Positions 12,274 through 24,973 of a stretch of 64,000 bases of DNA are shown piece after piece. The DNA lies in assembly GCA_036346355.1 (NCBI GenBank), contig CM070576.1, positions 15,049,558 to 15,113,557 of the forward strand, written 5' to 3'. The translations under genes and the position numbers were made by a program. The notes under the pieces were generated by a model. It searched no databases. It saw only the letters and a list, made by a program, of their open reading frames with translations, and was not told the DNA's origin. Source of the stretch: Rhipidocladum racemiflorum. Its lineage: Eukaryota > Streptophyta > Magnoliopsida > Poales > Poaceae. How positions within the stretch are numbered: position 1 is the stretch's first letter; every line of letters begins with the position of its first letter.

Positions 12274-13096
12274 CTACAAGGCGCTCGCCGGCGTAGCATC
12301 GCCAGGCACCGGGACCACTTTGGCCGATTGAAGCTTAACTTTCGCAAAGACCTCGCCAATCTGTCGTTTCTTGTCCACCAGAGATTTAGTCGATTCTGTG
12401 GTCCGTAGATGGCAATCGGCGAGTTCCTTCGTCACCAAAGCTAGTTGGTCTTCAAGCTGTTTCTTGGCCGATTCCAACTCCTGGATCTTGCCCTTGGCTT
12501 GCTTGAGGGTAGTCGTGCCTTCATCAAATTCCTTCTTTTTGAGTTTGGCATCGGCAACCAGCTCGTCCAAAAGCTTCTGCTCGGCCTGTTGAGATTGCCT
12601 CTTGGTAATCCGAGACCTAGCTGCTATCACCGCCTCCCGACGATCATCCAAGTGACAGACATCCAAAAGGGCGTCCATGACAGCGGGAGGGAGATCGGCT
12701 TGAACGGTGGCCATGGCATTTCGTAGTGGCTGGGTGTTCTCCAGGAGCCTGGCCTCAGGTTGCATAACTTCATCAAAAAGCCGATTCAGTCTTTCTTGCA
12801 ACCTGCCTGCGGGCAACAAATGACCGATGCAGTGGTGGAGGCGCCCAAAGATTCGCCAGATATCAGCTGGGTAGTCCTCGGGGGCCAACACTTCAGGGTC
12901 ATTTAGGTCGTCTAGAGAAAACCCCAATATATCGACTGGATCAGCAAGCATGGGCGGATGAGAAGGCATTGCAGCAGGCGCCAGGACTTGAGAGGATGTT
13001 GCAATTCCTTCGGCAGGTTCCAAAACTGAAGCCGGTAATGTTGGCGGAGCTGACAATGGAGCCTGAGACGGCACCACGGAGGTCGATAATGTAGGC
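12274..13096 (-). pseudogene. Antisense ORF of the Tat element, C-terminal exon
   Basis: This minus-strand frame of about 274 codons runs opposite to pol and ends 215 bp from the pol stop. It is rich in Pro/Ala at its N-terminal side (PSQAPLSAPPTLPASVL). Its C-terminal half is charged and likely coiled-coil (KLLDELVADAKLKKKEFDEG, then KQLEDQLALVTKEL). The first 17 or so apparent residues upstream of 13097 are LTR sequence of element C and do not belong to it. After removing C (TSD ACGGC), the frame continues without a break into 24974-25026. Antisense extra ORFs at this position are described for Grande-like Tat elements. The function is unknown. Confidence 0.75.
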
Positions 13097-13101
13097 ACGG
13101 C

Positions 13102-16100
13102 TGTCGGGACCCCGAATTTGCAAATCCGGACCCTCTGTGTATTCAGCACTAGTCCAGGAACGCGCTAGTGCACACAGTCTTAACATCGGTAAATATCACA
13201 ATCATACCATTCGATACTATCAAAGTACTTTATTTAAATAACTAATCGTTACTCGACCTTATGGTCAAGTTACACATACGCCTTCACAGGGTGAAACTTA
13301 TTAAGAGAGAAATAGTAGCAATGGAAAATCAAAGAAGGTAACATCGTGGCGCCATCCAAGATACCACAGTGCAACCGATCGGGCTCGCTTCCTAAGTAGA
13401 CGGATCCTCTTGGAGTTCCTCCTCCAAAGCCGGTGTAGTCTCCTCTTCAACTGGTGTTATATTGTGGCAAGGGTGAGTACTTGGTACTCAAAGAAGTCAT
13501 GCAATGTAATGCAAGCTAATATACTACATGCATGGCTTGGTACAAAGGAATAGCTCAGGTATATTTGCAAAGAAACAGCATTTGAAAAGTAGCATAAGTA
13601 GATTCGAAAGCAGTAAAAACAAGTAAAGCATAAATAACTTTTCAAGAAGTTTAACAACCATCTTCCCATCCTAAACCACATTTCCATCAACATCATTATT
13701 AATCCAACCCAACTTTTCAAACCAAGTTATTTTTGAGAAAATCTAACCCTTGATTGTAATTCCCGAGCGATGTCCAATACCGCGGACACGCTTATTCGAA
13801 TAGATTCTATACTCGCAGAGGTTATGCACTTTACCCACAAGATACAATAAACACCACAAAGGCGAAGTTCCCGTGAATAAAGTCTTTCGGAAACTTCTAA
13901 CAATACAAGTGGTCCTCCCTGCTATTGCACACTAACCCTTCCCTTAGCTAAGGCGAAGTCTAGGCCAATCAACTGCTAGATGGGTACTGCCTCACCCCAG
14001 ACGCCCCCGCATAACTTACACAAAGGGTGTAGTTGACCTCCCGAGGTCCCACAGCACGTTATTAGCAACTTAGTCAACTAGGTCCGTCCCATTACAGACA
14101 TGTGGTTGCACGTTAGACCCAGCTTCAAAGGCTTGCAAGGTTAAGTCCTTAAGGTGACCAGGGCAAGACTACCCAAGAACCAAATCAACATCCCCAATGC
14201 CACAACCGCCCACCTGATTATTCTTGCCACATGCCCCTGGCCGAAAATCGTTTATCAAACCCCGCTTGATTACCATGCACCACGTGCCATCAACATCACA
14301 TGATACCTTTCCAAAACAGGTTCAATATATCATTAAGTCAATATTAGCATTTGATTGTCCAAAATCATGTCATGAGCACGAAAGTGTGTCTAAGCAGCTT
14401 TACTACAACTGCCTAAAACCCATGTTGGCAATCTAATAATGTCCAACTAGTAATCCACAACTAGGGTGACAAAGGTCATGGCACATACTTAAGTAATCAA
14501 GGTGTCATACAAAGAAATTGGTGTTTATCTAATCCCCATGTTTAAATAAAGTATTTTCTATTTGAACTTAGCATGCAATAGGTTAAATCAAAATAGATTT
14601 CAAAATAGGATCAACATGGTCAAAGCACAACTTGCCTTCAAAAAGTACTTGTTCTTGGTCTTGAGTTGGATCCTGAGTTAATACTTCTCCTTCGAATCCT
14701 TCCTAAGACTTCAATGTCTACTCGTAAAGCGTGCAAATAGCAAATACACGAATAAACAATAGGCAAAAAGTGTCCAAACATCCAAATAAAATCCATAAAC
14801 AGAGAGAACATAATTTTATGAGTTTTTAGAAACTGGAATCGTCAAATTTGGAGTTAAGACGCAAAAGTTATGATTATTTAAAGTTTAAATAATCAATTAA
14901 ATAATTTTGCAGAGAAAAACTTTAGTCCAAAAATTAAATAAAATTCATATTTAGGTAGATCTCAATTTTATACAAATTTAGAAATTTGAATCACTCAAAT
15001 CGGAGTTGAAACGCAAAAGTTATAAACGTTTGAAGTTTGAAACAAAATCTAAAATCATTATTTCGAATTAATAAATCATTTTCTTTTTCGAAAATTAATT
15101 ATTGGCGCCAAAGATGGACACGTGGCAGCACTAGATTGGTCTGTTGACGCCACCGGTCCATGGACTCGGCCCACGCCGCCGTCTACCGTGGACCCGGCCC
15201 ACACCACGTGATATCGACAGTGGGTCCTCTGGTGACGCCATCGCCGACGTCACGACTCAAATTACCACGCCGACAGTGGGTCTCTCCGATGACGCCATGG
15301 GTGACGCCACGGTGCGGTCGCCGACACGCTGGCCCCGCGTGTCGAGACTCCACGCCGCACGCCGCGGGCGCGCGCTCGCCTCGACACGTGGCACGATCGT
15401 AGCCGCTGGTTTGAAAACCGACGCCAGGATTGATTTGGGCCTCAAGTGCTTGGGGCGCACGGGTTGATCTCGGGCCGTTGGATCTTGATCTAACGGCCCA
15501 AATCCAATCTAGCCTGGTGCGCTTCCCGCCACGTGGCACGACCTAAGCCGCTGGATCTAGATCCAACCCGCTGAGATTAGATCTAGGATTTTCAACGGGA
15601 ACTCACCGAGGGTGACGTGGCGCGATCTCGAGCCCTTGGATCTTGATCGGACGGTTGGTGGAGCTCGGGTCGGCGATGGCTTCACGGCGGCGCTTAGCTT
15701 GGCCGGAGATGAAGACGATGACCACGGTCTCGCTGCTCGGCGCGCTCCGGCGAGATGAAAGGTCTCTTCGGTGCGCCTCGCCCCGGGGTCCTAGATCTGC
15801 GTTTCTGGTGGCGGCGAGGACGGCGGACGGCGGCGAATCGGCTTTTAACCGCGGGCGAAACAGGATTCTAACTCCGCGAGCTCAGACGGCAAACGGCGAC
15901 GGCCAGCGTAGATGGCTTGGGGACACGGGTGCAAGACGGAAGAGGGCAACCTCGGCGTGACTCGGCTTTAAATAGCCTCGCTGCTCGTTCGAGACGGAAA
16001 CCTAGTTCTCCACGGCGGGCGCGGCGGGCGGAGTCCGGCTCGGACTCGGCGGAGACGACGACGATACCGCCCACGTGGCACGATCAACGGCCACGATGCG

Positions 16101-16576
16101 CGCTGGATCGGATCCGGCCGGATTCGACCAAGCAGACGGAAATCCCGACCGCTGGATCTTGATCCAACGGCTGGGATCGATTAGGTTTTGGAGTTGGTTC
16201 GGCCGAGTCACGTGGCTCGGCCTGACTCAACTCAAGTCTGACTCGGCCTTGGCCGGATGAACAAGACAAACCCACTCGCATTTTCCAAATGATTTAATAA
16301 TTAAAATAATTCCTAAATTCATTTAATTCATTAAAAATAGCAAAAGACTCGTAAAAATTCTAAAAATTCTGGAAAATATTTTGGAACATTTTGGACTCAA
16401 ATAAAATATTTCCAACAAAATTTTATTTGCAAAATTAAATTCTTTAATTATTTCAAAATGGAATAAATTCAAATAAATTCCAAATAAATCCAAATAAATT
16501 CCAGAAAATTCCAAAAATTCACCAAAGTGCCAAATCACACATGAATTTAAGAAAAGCAAAATTTTTGGGAGTTACA
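13102..16576 (-). repeat. 3' LTR of element C
   Basis: On the plus strand it runs from TGTCGGGACCCCG to GGGAGTTACA. It matches 21514-24973, mostly differing by small indels next to G or C runs. The GC-rich block at about 15120-16280 is LTR promoter-side sequence rather than a gene. Open frames there lie on both strands and are not conserved as protein between copies. Confidence 0.9.
15967..15975 (-). promoter_or_regulatory. TATA-like box of LTR C (3' copy)
   Basis: The minus strand reads CTATTTAAA within GAGGCTATTTAAAGCC. The same motif is conserved in the 5' LTR (24371-24379) and in element F (58503-58511). This fits the U3/R promoter, but no transcript evidence is available. Confidence 0.55.
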
Positions 16577-16590
16577 AACCTCCCCCCCTT
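16577..16590 (-). other. Polypurine tract of element C
   Basis: The minus strand reads AAGGGGGGGAGGTT, immediately before the LTR start TGTAACTCCC and shortly after the pol stop. It primes plus-strand synthesis and confirms the minus orientation. Confidence 0.85.
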
Positions 16591-16612
16591 AATAGAATCT
16601 CGTCCCCGAGAT

Positions 16613-17830
16613 TCAGGGCTCACTACAGAATAGGTTTGGAAACTCTTTCTTCAAATCCTCTTCGCGCTCCCAAGTCGCTTCGCTCTCTGCATGGTTGCTC
16701 CAATCGAACTCTACAGTAAACGGGTTGACTTGTTTCTAGTTTCTCGATCCATTGTGTCCGTAATCCTCACTGGATGCTCCTTATAAGTCAAATCCTCTTG
16801 CAACTCAATTAACTCTAGCTGTGTCTGCTCTCAGAACTCTGAGACACTTCTTCAATCGGGACACATGGAATACGCCATGCACTCCTCGCTAACGATCGCG
16901 GCAACTCCAAATGATAAGCTACTTCACCTTCGCGCTCAAAATCTTAAATGGTCCAACATAACGGGTGCGAAGTTTCCTTTGGCATGGAACCTCTTAACTC
17001 CCTCGAGAGGCGAACTCGAGGTATACAAAGTCTTCTCGATTCAAAACTCAAGTCTCGGCGACGCTGTCAAGATAACTCTTTTGTCGTGGATTGGGCTATC
17101 TTCAACCTTTCCCTAATCATGGCGACCGCTTCTTCAGCCTCTTGAAGAATATCAAAGTTCAAGACACGGCGCCGCCGGCCTCATTCCAATTCAATGGCGT
17201 CCGACAGTGGTCGACCATACAAAGGCCTCAAAAGGTGACATCTCAGAACTAGCCTCGATAACTATTGTTGTAATCGAACTCGGCATACGGCAAACTCTTA
17301 TCCCAAGAGGTAGCATAAGCCAATGCACAAGTTCTTAACATATCCTCCAGACCGTTGACTCTTTCTGGCCTGGCTCCATCCGTCATGGATGATAAGTCAG
17401 ATCAAGTTTAAACGGGTTCCCATGGCTTCATGCAACTTATTCCAAAACCTTGAGGTAAATTGGGTACCTTCGTCCAATACAATCCTCTTTGGCACACCGT
17501 GCAAACAGACGATCCTCGATCATGTACAATTCTCGCTAACTTATCTCCCGAGTAAGTGGTCTTCACGGGATAAAATGGGCTACTTTAGTCAAGCGATCCA
17601 CTATAACCCATATGGAGTCATAACCTCCTTGAGTTTTAGGCAAACCGGTAATGAAATCCATTCCGATTTCCTCCCACTTCCACTCGTGTATTTTCGGTTG
17701 TAGCAACTCGCCGGTCTCTCGATGCATTGCCTTGACTCTCCGGCATATGTCGCACAATGCAACATGCTCAAGAACTTCACGCTTCATACTGCCACCATAA
17801 TCTCTCCTTCAGATCCTCGATACATCTTGG
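16613..17830 (-). pseudogene. Integrase and C-terminal chromodomain of element C
   Basis: Reading right to left, the integrase zinc-finger end and core start lie at 17563-17787 (CDICRR, then WEEIGMDFITGLP and VDRLTKVAHFIP). The next core segment at about 17400-17560 contains LDEGTQFTSRFW, the second catalytic Asp. Further core sequence follows to about 17250. The 3' end at 16613-16740 reads FDWSNHAESEATWER and EEDLKKEFPNLF, a chromodomain typical of Tekay/Del elements, and stops just before the PPT. Chromodomain integrases are known to direct insertion to heterochromatin marked by histone methylation. Frames are shifted by scattered one-base indels between these blocks. Confidence 0.82.
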
Positions 17831-18149
17831 CGCTTCTAGGATGAATGGAGTACTTGGAGTCATGGGCTTCTTCCAAAATCGCTTGCTTTAACTCCTTCTT
17901 GTTAGGCACACAAATGCGATCCTTCATCCACAACGTGCCTTGCCCATCCAACTTGAAGTCCTCTCGCCTTGCCTTCCTCCTTGATGGACTTAATCCTCGC
18001 GGATCTTGTCATCATCCTTCGCCTCTTCTCGGATCTGGTCCTCTAGAGTAGGCTTTACTTCTAATGCGCCAAGAACCCACTAGGTACCACCTCAATCTTC
18101 ATTTTCTCAAAATCCTCACATAACTCATCCCGACTTGTGGCTAGCATCG

Positions 18150-18565
18150 CACTCACTGTGATGGCTTTTCCGACTCAGAGCATCTGGCTACTACGCTGGC
18201 CTTCCCGGATGGTAATGGATTCCAACATTGTAGTCCTTGATCAACTCTAACCATCTCCTCTCGCCTCATGTTCAGATCCGATCGGGTGAATATGTATTTA
18301 AGGCTCTTATGATCCGTGATATACTTCGTAGATCTGCTTCCAATCGATAGTGACGCCATATCTTCAAGGCATGCACTACGGCAGCTAACTCTAGGTCATG
18401 TGTCGGATAATTTTCCTCATGCGGCCTCAATCGCTTTGATGCATAAGCGACTTAGCTTTCCATTCTCAGACAAAGACACATCCAAGTCCTTGGCGCGATG
18501 CGTCACAATAAATATCAAAGCTTTGAGCAACATCCGTAGAACTAACACCGGTGCCGATGTCAATC
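18150..18565 (-). pseudogene. RNase H domain of element C pol
   Basis: Readable minus-strand blocks are LTSAPVLVL, FDIYCDASRQGLG, GKLS and, at 18153-18359, YITDHKSLKYIFTRSDLNMR. These are standard Ty3/gypsy RNase H segments, in the right order but in changing frames. The domain degrades the RNA template during reverse transcription. On its upstream side it abuts the N-terminal edge of RT directly, with the RT palm missing. Confidence 0.75.
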
Positions 18566-19330
18566 GCTTAGCTCCTCAAATCCTTTCTCCATTAACTCTT
18601 CTAGCTCAAGCTTTCTTCATCTCAACCAACTCCTCGGTGGACATCCGATAGGGTCTCTTTGCTATCGGTGCCGTACTGTGTACAAGCTCTATCACAAACT
18701 CTATGTCCTCGTCTGCGGCATACTGTAGATCTTCAGAAAACATCCGGGTACTCATTCACTACTGAGACATCCTCTATGCCGATTGTCTTGGTACCGTTAA
18801 CCATCAATTGTCCATCTCTAACGGCAGAGCTTGAAATTCCACTTTCTTTCCACAAGGGCTCTCAATCGAGATAGTCCTTCGCCCACAATCCAATACGGCC
18901 TTGTGCTTGGATAACCAATCCATTCCCAAAATAACGCTCTAAGGTCCGGGTCTCCAAAATTATAAGGTTCGCTAGGAACTCTATTCCATCTATTAGTATT
19001 CTCACCCCGAACATCCTACTTTCGCTCGAGTTCGGAACTGTGGGTTTGAACTAAAAGCATGCATCTAAGTCTTGCAATCCTCAAATCATTTCTAGTAGCA
19101 AAGCCTTGCGAAACAAACGAATGCGAAGCTCCGAGTCAAACAAAATCAAGCAGGTGCATCGAGTTAACAAGTAACTTACCCAAAGACGACGTCCGTAGAG
19201 CATTCTCGCAGTTGCATCCGCGGTGACATGGTTGACTCGGCCTCTCACCACGGCCTGGGGTGTGGTTCCCGGGCCGGGCGCCCTAGCGGGTGTGGATCCT
19301 AGATTGAAGCGAATCGGGTCACTCTCGCTG
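18566..19330 (-). pseudogene. Protease and truncated start of reverse transcriptase, element C
   Basis: At about 19090-19140 the aspartic-protease motif LFDSG is recognisable, but a one-base loss in the G run that follows shifts the frame. Further on come GMDWLSKHKAVLDCG (about 18885-18930) and the protease-RT linker. The linker ends in IEFVIELV, APIAKRPYRMSTEELVEMKK (about 18620-18710), the usual start of RT. Instead of RT fingers and palm, the sequence passes within about 20 codons to the start of RNase H. There is no YVDD or FVDD motif anywhere in the element. Confidence 0.7.
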
Positions 19331-21240
19331 TCTTCTTCGACAATCATGGCAAAGTGTCCTGCTCGTTGCGCTTGTAGCAGCTGCCTCATCGTTTCCTTGC
19401 CGATCGCTCGAGCAGCGCCGAAGCGGGGCTGGGTCTCGTAGTTCGATTGATGTGTCTCGTGCCGTGACGGTGTCCTTGTTGCATTTTGTGGCTGGAATCA
19501 AGAATTGATTTGGTGCAACTCTCAGCGCCGCGCTTCTCGGCGTGATCCTTGCCGTTGCATCCTCGCGCTTCCTCGCTTCATCCGGCCTTGCGCTTGTCCT
19601 CAAGAATGAGTGCCTTATTCACCAACTCTTGGAAATCTGGGAAGGTGTGGGTGATCAATCCTACATGCAACCCTCGAGTTAAGTCCCTTCATAAAACGAG
19701 ACTGCCTGCTTTATCCGTCGCTACATCCTCAAAAAGCGTAGCGTGCTAGCCGTGGTGAACTTGTTCGTAGTCGGCCACCGGCCGATTACCTTGCTTCAAA
19801 GGCTCGAACTCCTCCTTCTTAAGGTCCATGATTCCTTCAGCACGTGATACTGCCGGAATGCACCGTGAATTCTTCCCAAGTGATATCTTGAGGGTTCTCT
19901 TGCGTGGCACGTAAATTCTCCCACCATTCTGGTCGTTTCTTCCAACCGATGAGAAGCGAGAGTACCTTCTCATTTCCTATGCATTGAGCTATGTGTAGCT
20001 TCCTCTCAATTGACCTTAACCAATCATCACCTCCAATGGATTGGCATTCCCAGAGAAAGTGGGTGGGTGAGTCCTCATGAACTCGACAGCCTTGTATTCT
20101 CGCGTGGTCCCCGATTAACTTGATTAGCAAAGGGATCGCAGTTGACGTGTTGCATTTGTTGCATCATAGCATGCATCAATCGAGTCCGGGCAATGAGAAA
20201 AGCTCCAAATTCTGCACATCCAAAGGGCGGTGCCGGTGCTCCTCATTGGGGTTTTTCGGGTGAGAACCACTTCCATTGCTTCCAAAGTTTCCACGGTGTT
20301 CACCATCCGCCGATTTGCTCTAGGTTTAGAGATGAGAGGGAAACAAGAATAGACAAGTAATATGGAACTTATGCGGGGCTTAAAGGTGTAACGTTAAGGT
20401 CCAACTTTATTATTAATAACTTGGTATGGTTGCTTACAATGCCTAAGGGCCTTGCAACACATAATGCACACTCAAAGAAACAAAGAAAATCCAAATCGAA
20501 CTCACATTGGAGTCTAACGCCTAAAGGGTGACTCTTTATTCTATGACGCGACTCGGTGAAGGAGTCTCACTATAGAACCTACGCCACTGCCGAGAAAACC
20601 TCCACGGCCTGGGTACGGTGTCGCGGCATAGGCGCTAAACGATTGCCATGTCCGCAATCGTGTCATCTCGTGGTAGTCGAAGAAGCAAAGTGTCCTCATC
20701 GGATCTCGACTCCTCCGGATCTCGCTCGTAGCTCGAGTAATCGCTCGCTCGTCCGCATAAAGTCATCTCCAACTCGCCAATCCTTCGCAGAAGGTGTGAC
20801 ACATACTCTTGAGCTTCCCGCCATCTGCTCTTCTCCGCCGTGATCTCCTTGCGGGCCTTCAGAGCTCCTTGCTTGTATCATCTAGTACACCCTCCTCGGC
20901 AACAACAAATCGTGCTAACCGTGTAACCATGGCATCCTCATCCCGAATCGCCTTCGGGTCAAGAAGGTTATTGCTGCGCTGGTGATAACGGAACACCGTG
21001 TTTCCAACTCTCTCGGGCGAGATACGGTAATGTGCCGCATTGCTCGTCGTAATACTTCTTGGATACCCATCTCGCATTGTAGACCTCCCGGCAAGCAGTT
21101 GTATCGGGCGATTGCCTGGCCCTTCTTCCTAGCAGTACCTCAATCTTTATGTCACAAGCCTTGATCAATCCCGCTTGTCCGATCACTTCTACTTGGTATT
21201 GGGGCTTCTCAAAATCTCCGAGAGTTTGTAGCATATGCCA
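19331..21240 (-). pseudogene. Gag region of element C
   Basis: Right to left, 20859-21234 holds the N-terminal block (DFEKPQYQVEV, then LIKACD), which is shared with element F at 61603-61902. The capsid-like core at 19746-20130 contains DDWLRSIERKL, WWENLRATQ, ITWEEF and MDLKKEEFEPLKQG, typical of retrotransposon gag. A zinc-knuckle remnant with GHFA lies at about 19330-19385, with its cysteines in shifted frames. Gag would form the virus-like particle. The reading frame is broken several times, partly by small indels at G-rich sites. Confidence 0.75.
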
Positions 21241-21493
21241 AAGTTCCTGGCGTGACTAATTCCCAGATCAACGTAGTTGAACTCTTCCTCCATCTCGTCA
21301 CAAGAGTGCTTACGTAAGAACTCGGAATTTTTAAATTGTGACAAGGTAAGGAAAAATTTCAGCAAGAGACAAGAAAAGAGAGAAGGGATAAGTCGAGATG
21401 TCATTTCTTATCTTGACAAATTTTTAGCTTTTAGAAAATAGGTTTTATCCTCACTACGACCATTCTAGCTAGGGTTGAGTTCTACAACAAGAT

Positions 21494-21505
21494 GGCTCGA
21501 TACCA
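21494..21505 (-). other. Primer-binding site of element C
   Basis: The minus strand reads TGGTATCGAGCC, the initiator tRNA-Met complement with one internal base missing compared with element F. It lies 8 nt from the 5' LTR edge. Confidence 0.85.
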
Positions 21506-21513
21506 CCTCTGCC

Positions 21514-24500
21514 TGACCCCGAATTTGCAAATCCGACCCTTCGTGTATTCAAAGCACTAGTCCAGAACGCGCTTAGTGCACATAGTCTTAACATCGGTAA
21601 ATATCACAATCATACCATTCGATACTATCAAAGTACTTTATTTAAATAACTAATGGTTACTCGACCTTATGGTCAAGTTACAATATACGCCACAGGCTAA
21701 ACTTATTAAGAGAGAAATAGTAGCAAATGAAAATCAAAGAAGGTAATATCGTGGGCGCCATCCAAAGATACCACAGTGCAACCGATCGCTCGCTTCCCTA
21801 AGTAGACGGATCCTCTTGGAGTTCCTCCTCCAAAGCCGTGTAGTCTCCTCTTCAATCGTGTTATATTGTGGCAAGGGTGAGTACTTGGTACTCAGCAAGT
21901 CATGCACGTAATGCAAGCTAATATACTACATGCATGGCTTGGTACAAAGGAATAGCTCAGGTATATTTGCAAGAAACAAAGATTTGAAAAGTAGCATAAG
22001 TAGATTCAAAGCAAGAAAAACAAGTAAAGCATAAATAACTTTTCAAGAAGTTTAACAACCATCTTCCCATCCTAAACCACATTTCCATCAACATCATTAT
22101 TAATCCAACCCAACTTTTCAAACCAAGTTATTTTTGAGAAAATCTAACCCTTGATTGTAATTCCCGAGCGATGTCCAATACCATGACACGGCTATTCGAA
22201 TAGATTCTATACTCGCAGAGGTTATGCACTTTACCCACAAGATACAACAAACACCACAAAGGCGAAGTTCCCGTGAATAAAGTCTTTCGAAACTTCTAAC
22301 AATACAAGTGGTCCTCCCCGGTTATTGCACACTAACCCTTCCCTTAGCTAAGGCGAAGTTCAGGCCAATCAACTGTTAGATGGGTACTGGCCTCAGCCCA
22401 GACGCCCCCCGCACAACTTACACAAAGGGTGTAGTTGACCTCCCGAGGTCCCACAGTACGTTATTAGCAACTTAGTCAACTAGGTCCGTCCCATTACTGC
22501 ATATGTGGTTGCACGTTAGACCCAGCTCAAAGGCTTGCAAGGTTAAGTCCTTAAGGTGACCAGGCAAGACTACCCGAAGAACCAAATCAACATCCCCAAT
22601 GCCACAACCGACTCCACCTGATTATTCTTGCCACATGCCCTGGCCGAAAATCTGCTTATCAAACCCCGCTTGATTACCATGCACCACGTGCCATCAACAT
22701 CACATGATACCTTTCCAAAACAGGTTCAATATATCATTAAGTCAATATTAGCATTTGATTGTCCAAAATCATGTCATGAGCACGAAAGTGTGTCTAAGCA
22801 GCTTTACTACAACGGCCTAAAACCCATGTTGGCAATCTAATAATGTCCAACTAGTAATCCACAACTAGGTGACAAAGGTCATGGCACATACTTAAGTAAT
22901 CAAGGTGTCATACAAAGCAAATTGGTGTTTATCTAATCCCCCATGTTTAAATAAAGTATTTTCTATTTGAACTTAGCATGCAATAGGTTAAATCAAAATA
23001 GATTTCAAAATAGGATCAACATGGTCAAAGCACAACTTGCCTTCAAAAAGTACTTGTTCTTGGTCTTGAGTTGGATCCTGAGTTAATACTTCTCCTTCGA
23101 ATCCTTCCCAAGCACTTCAACGCTCACTGCAAAGCTGCAAATAGCAAATACACGAATAAACAATAGGCAAAAAGTGTCCAAACATCCAAATAAAATTCAT
23201 AAACAGAGAGAACATAATTTTATGAGTTTTTAGAAACGGGAATCGTCAAATTTGGAGTTAAGACGCAAAAGTTATGATTATTTAAAGTTTAAATAATCAA
23301 TTAAATAATTTTGCAGAGAAAAAATTTAGTCCAAAAATTAAATAAAATTCATATTTAGGTAGATCTCAATTTTATACAAATTTAGAAATTTGAATCACTC
23401 AAATCGGAGTTGAAACGCAAAAGTTATAAACGTTTGAAGTTTGAAACAAAATCTAAAATCATTATTTCGAATTAATAAATCATTTTCTTTTTCGGAATTT
23501 AATTATTGCGTCAGCATGGACACGTGGCAGCACTGGATTGGTCTGCTGACGTCAGCCTGTCCATGGACTCGGTCCCACCTCGCCGGTCTACCGTGGACCC
23601 GGCCCACTACCACGTGGATATCGACAGTGGGTCCTCGTGACGCCATCGCCGACGCCACGGGACTCACCACGCGCCGACAGTGGGTTCCTTCGATGACGCC
23701 ATGGGTGACGCCACAAAGGCGGTCGCCGACACGCTGCCCTCGCGTGTCGCTGACTCCACGCCGACGCTCGCTGCGGGCGCGGGCGTTCGGCCCTCGACAC
23801 GTGGCACGATCGTAGCCGCTGGTTTGAAAACCGACGGCCAGGATTGATTTGGGCCTCAAGTGCTTGGGGCGACGGTTGATTCGGGCCGCTGGATCTTGAT
23901 CTAACGGCCCGCATCCACCTAGCCTGGTGCGGTTCCCGCCACGCGGCACGACCTGCCGCTGGATCTAGATCCAACCGCTGAGATTAGATCTAGGATTTTC
24001 AACGGAACTCACCGAGGGTGACGTGGGCGCGATCTCGAGCCCTTGGATCTTGATCGGACGGTTGGTGGAGCTCGGGTCGGCGATGGCTTCACGGCCGGGC
24101 GCTTAGGTTGGTCGGAGATGAAGACGATGACCACGGTTCGGCTGCTCCGGCGCGCTTCTCCGGCGAGATGAAAGGTCTTTCGCGCGCCTCGCCCTGGGGT
24201 CCTAGATCTGCGTTTCTGGCGGGCGAGGACGGCGGACGGCGGCGAATCGCTTTTAACCGCGGGCGAACAGATTCTAACTCCGCGAGCTCAGACGGCAAAC
24301 GGCGACGGCCAAAGTAGATGGCTCGGGACACGGGTGCGCACGGAAGAGGGCAACCTCGGCGTGACTCGGCTTTAAATAGCCTCTGCTCGTGCTCGAGACG
24401 GAAACCTAGTTCTCCACGGCGGGCGCGAGTCCGAGTCCGGCCGACGGCGTGAGACGACGACGACAGCCGCCCACGTGGCACGATCAACGGCCACGATGCG

Positions 24501-24973
24501 CTGCTGGATCGGATCCGGCCGATTCGACCGGCCAGACGGAAATCTCGATCGCTGGATCTTGATCCAACGGCTGGGATCGATTAGGTTTTGGAGTTGGTTC
24601 TGGCCGAGTCACGTGGCTCGGCCTGACTCGAACTCAAGTCCGACTCGGCCTCGGCCGGATGAACAAGACAAACCCACTCGCATTTTCCAGCGATTTAATA
24701 ATTAAAATAATTCCTAAATTCATTTAATTCATTAAAAATAGCAAAAGACTCGTAAAATTCCAAAAATTCGAAAATATTTTGGAACATTTTGGACTCAAAT
24801 AAAATATTTCCAACAAAATTTTATTTGCAAAATTAAATTCTTTAATTATTTCAAAATGGAATAAATTCAAATAAATTCCAAATAAATCCAAATAAATTCC
24901 GTAAAATTCCAAAATTCACCAAAGTGCCAAATCACACATGAATTTAAGAAAAGCAAAATTTTTGGGTGTTACA
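21514..24973 (-). repeat. 5' LTR of element C
   Basis: It matches 13102-16576. At the edge next to the PBS, four bases present in the other copy (TCGG of TGTCGGGACC) are missing. The outer edge GGGTGTTACA is followed by the TSD ACGGC. Numerous one- to four-base gaps relative to the partner LTR cluster at G- or C-rich spots. Confidence 0.9.
24371..24379 (-). promoter_or_regulatory. TATA-like box of LTR C (5' copy)
   Basis: The minus strand reads CTATTTAAA, as in the 3' LTR and in element F. It is the likely core promoter for transcription of the element toward the left. Confidence 0.55.

Larger units (their letters stand above)
13102..24973 (-). mobile_element. Tekay/Del-like chromovirus (Ty3/gypsy), element C, internally deleted
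   Basis: Paired LTRs of about 3.47 kb flank a 4.9 kb interior on the minus strand. The 5-bp TSD ACGGC is perfect (13097-13101 and 24974-24978). The PBS matches initiator tRNA-Met, and the PPT is a run of seven G. The interior encodes, right to left, gag, zinc-knuckle remnant, protease, the start of RT, RNase H, integrase and a chromodomain. The order and the C-terminal chromodomain place it in the Tekay/Del chromoviruses. The RT core is missing and the frames are broken by many small indels. Confidence 0.88.

Noticed and set aside
15144..16281. Several frames of 60-120 codons in GC-rich DNA
   Set aside because: This is the GC-rich part of LTR C. The same region in the partner LTR has different frames because of indels, so no protein is conserved.
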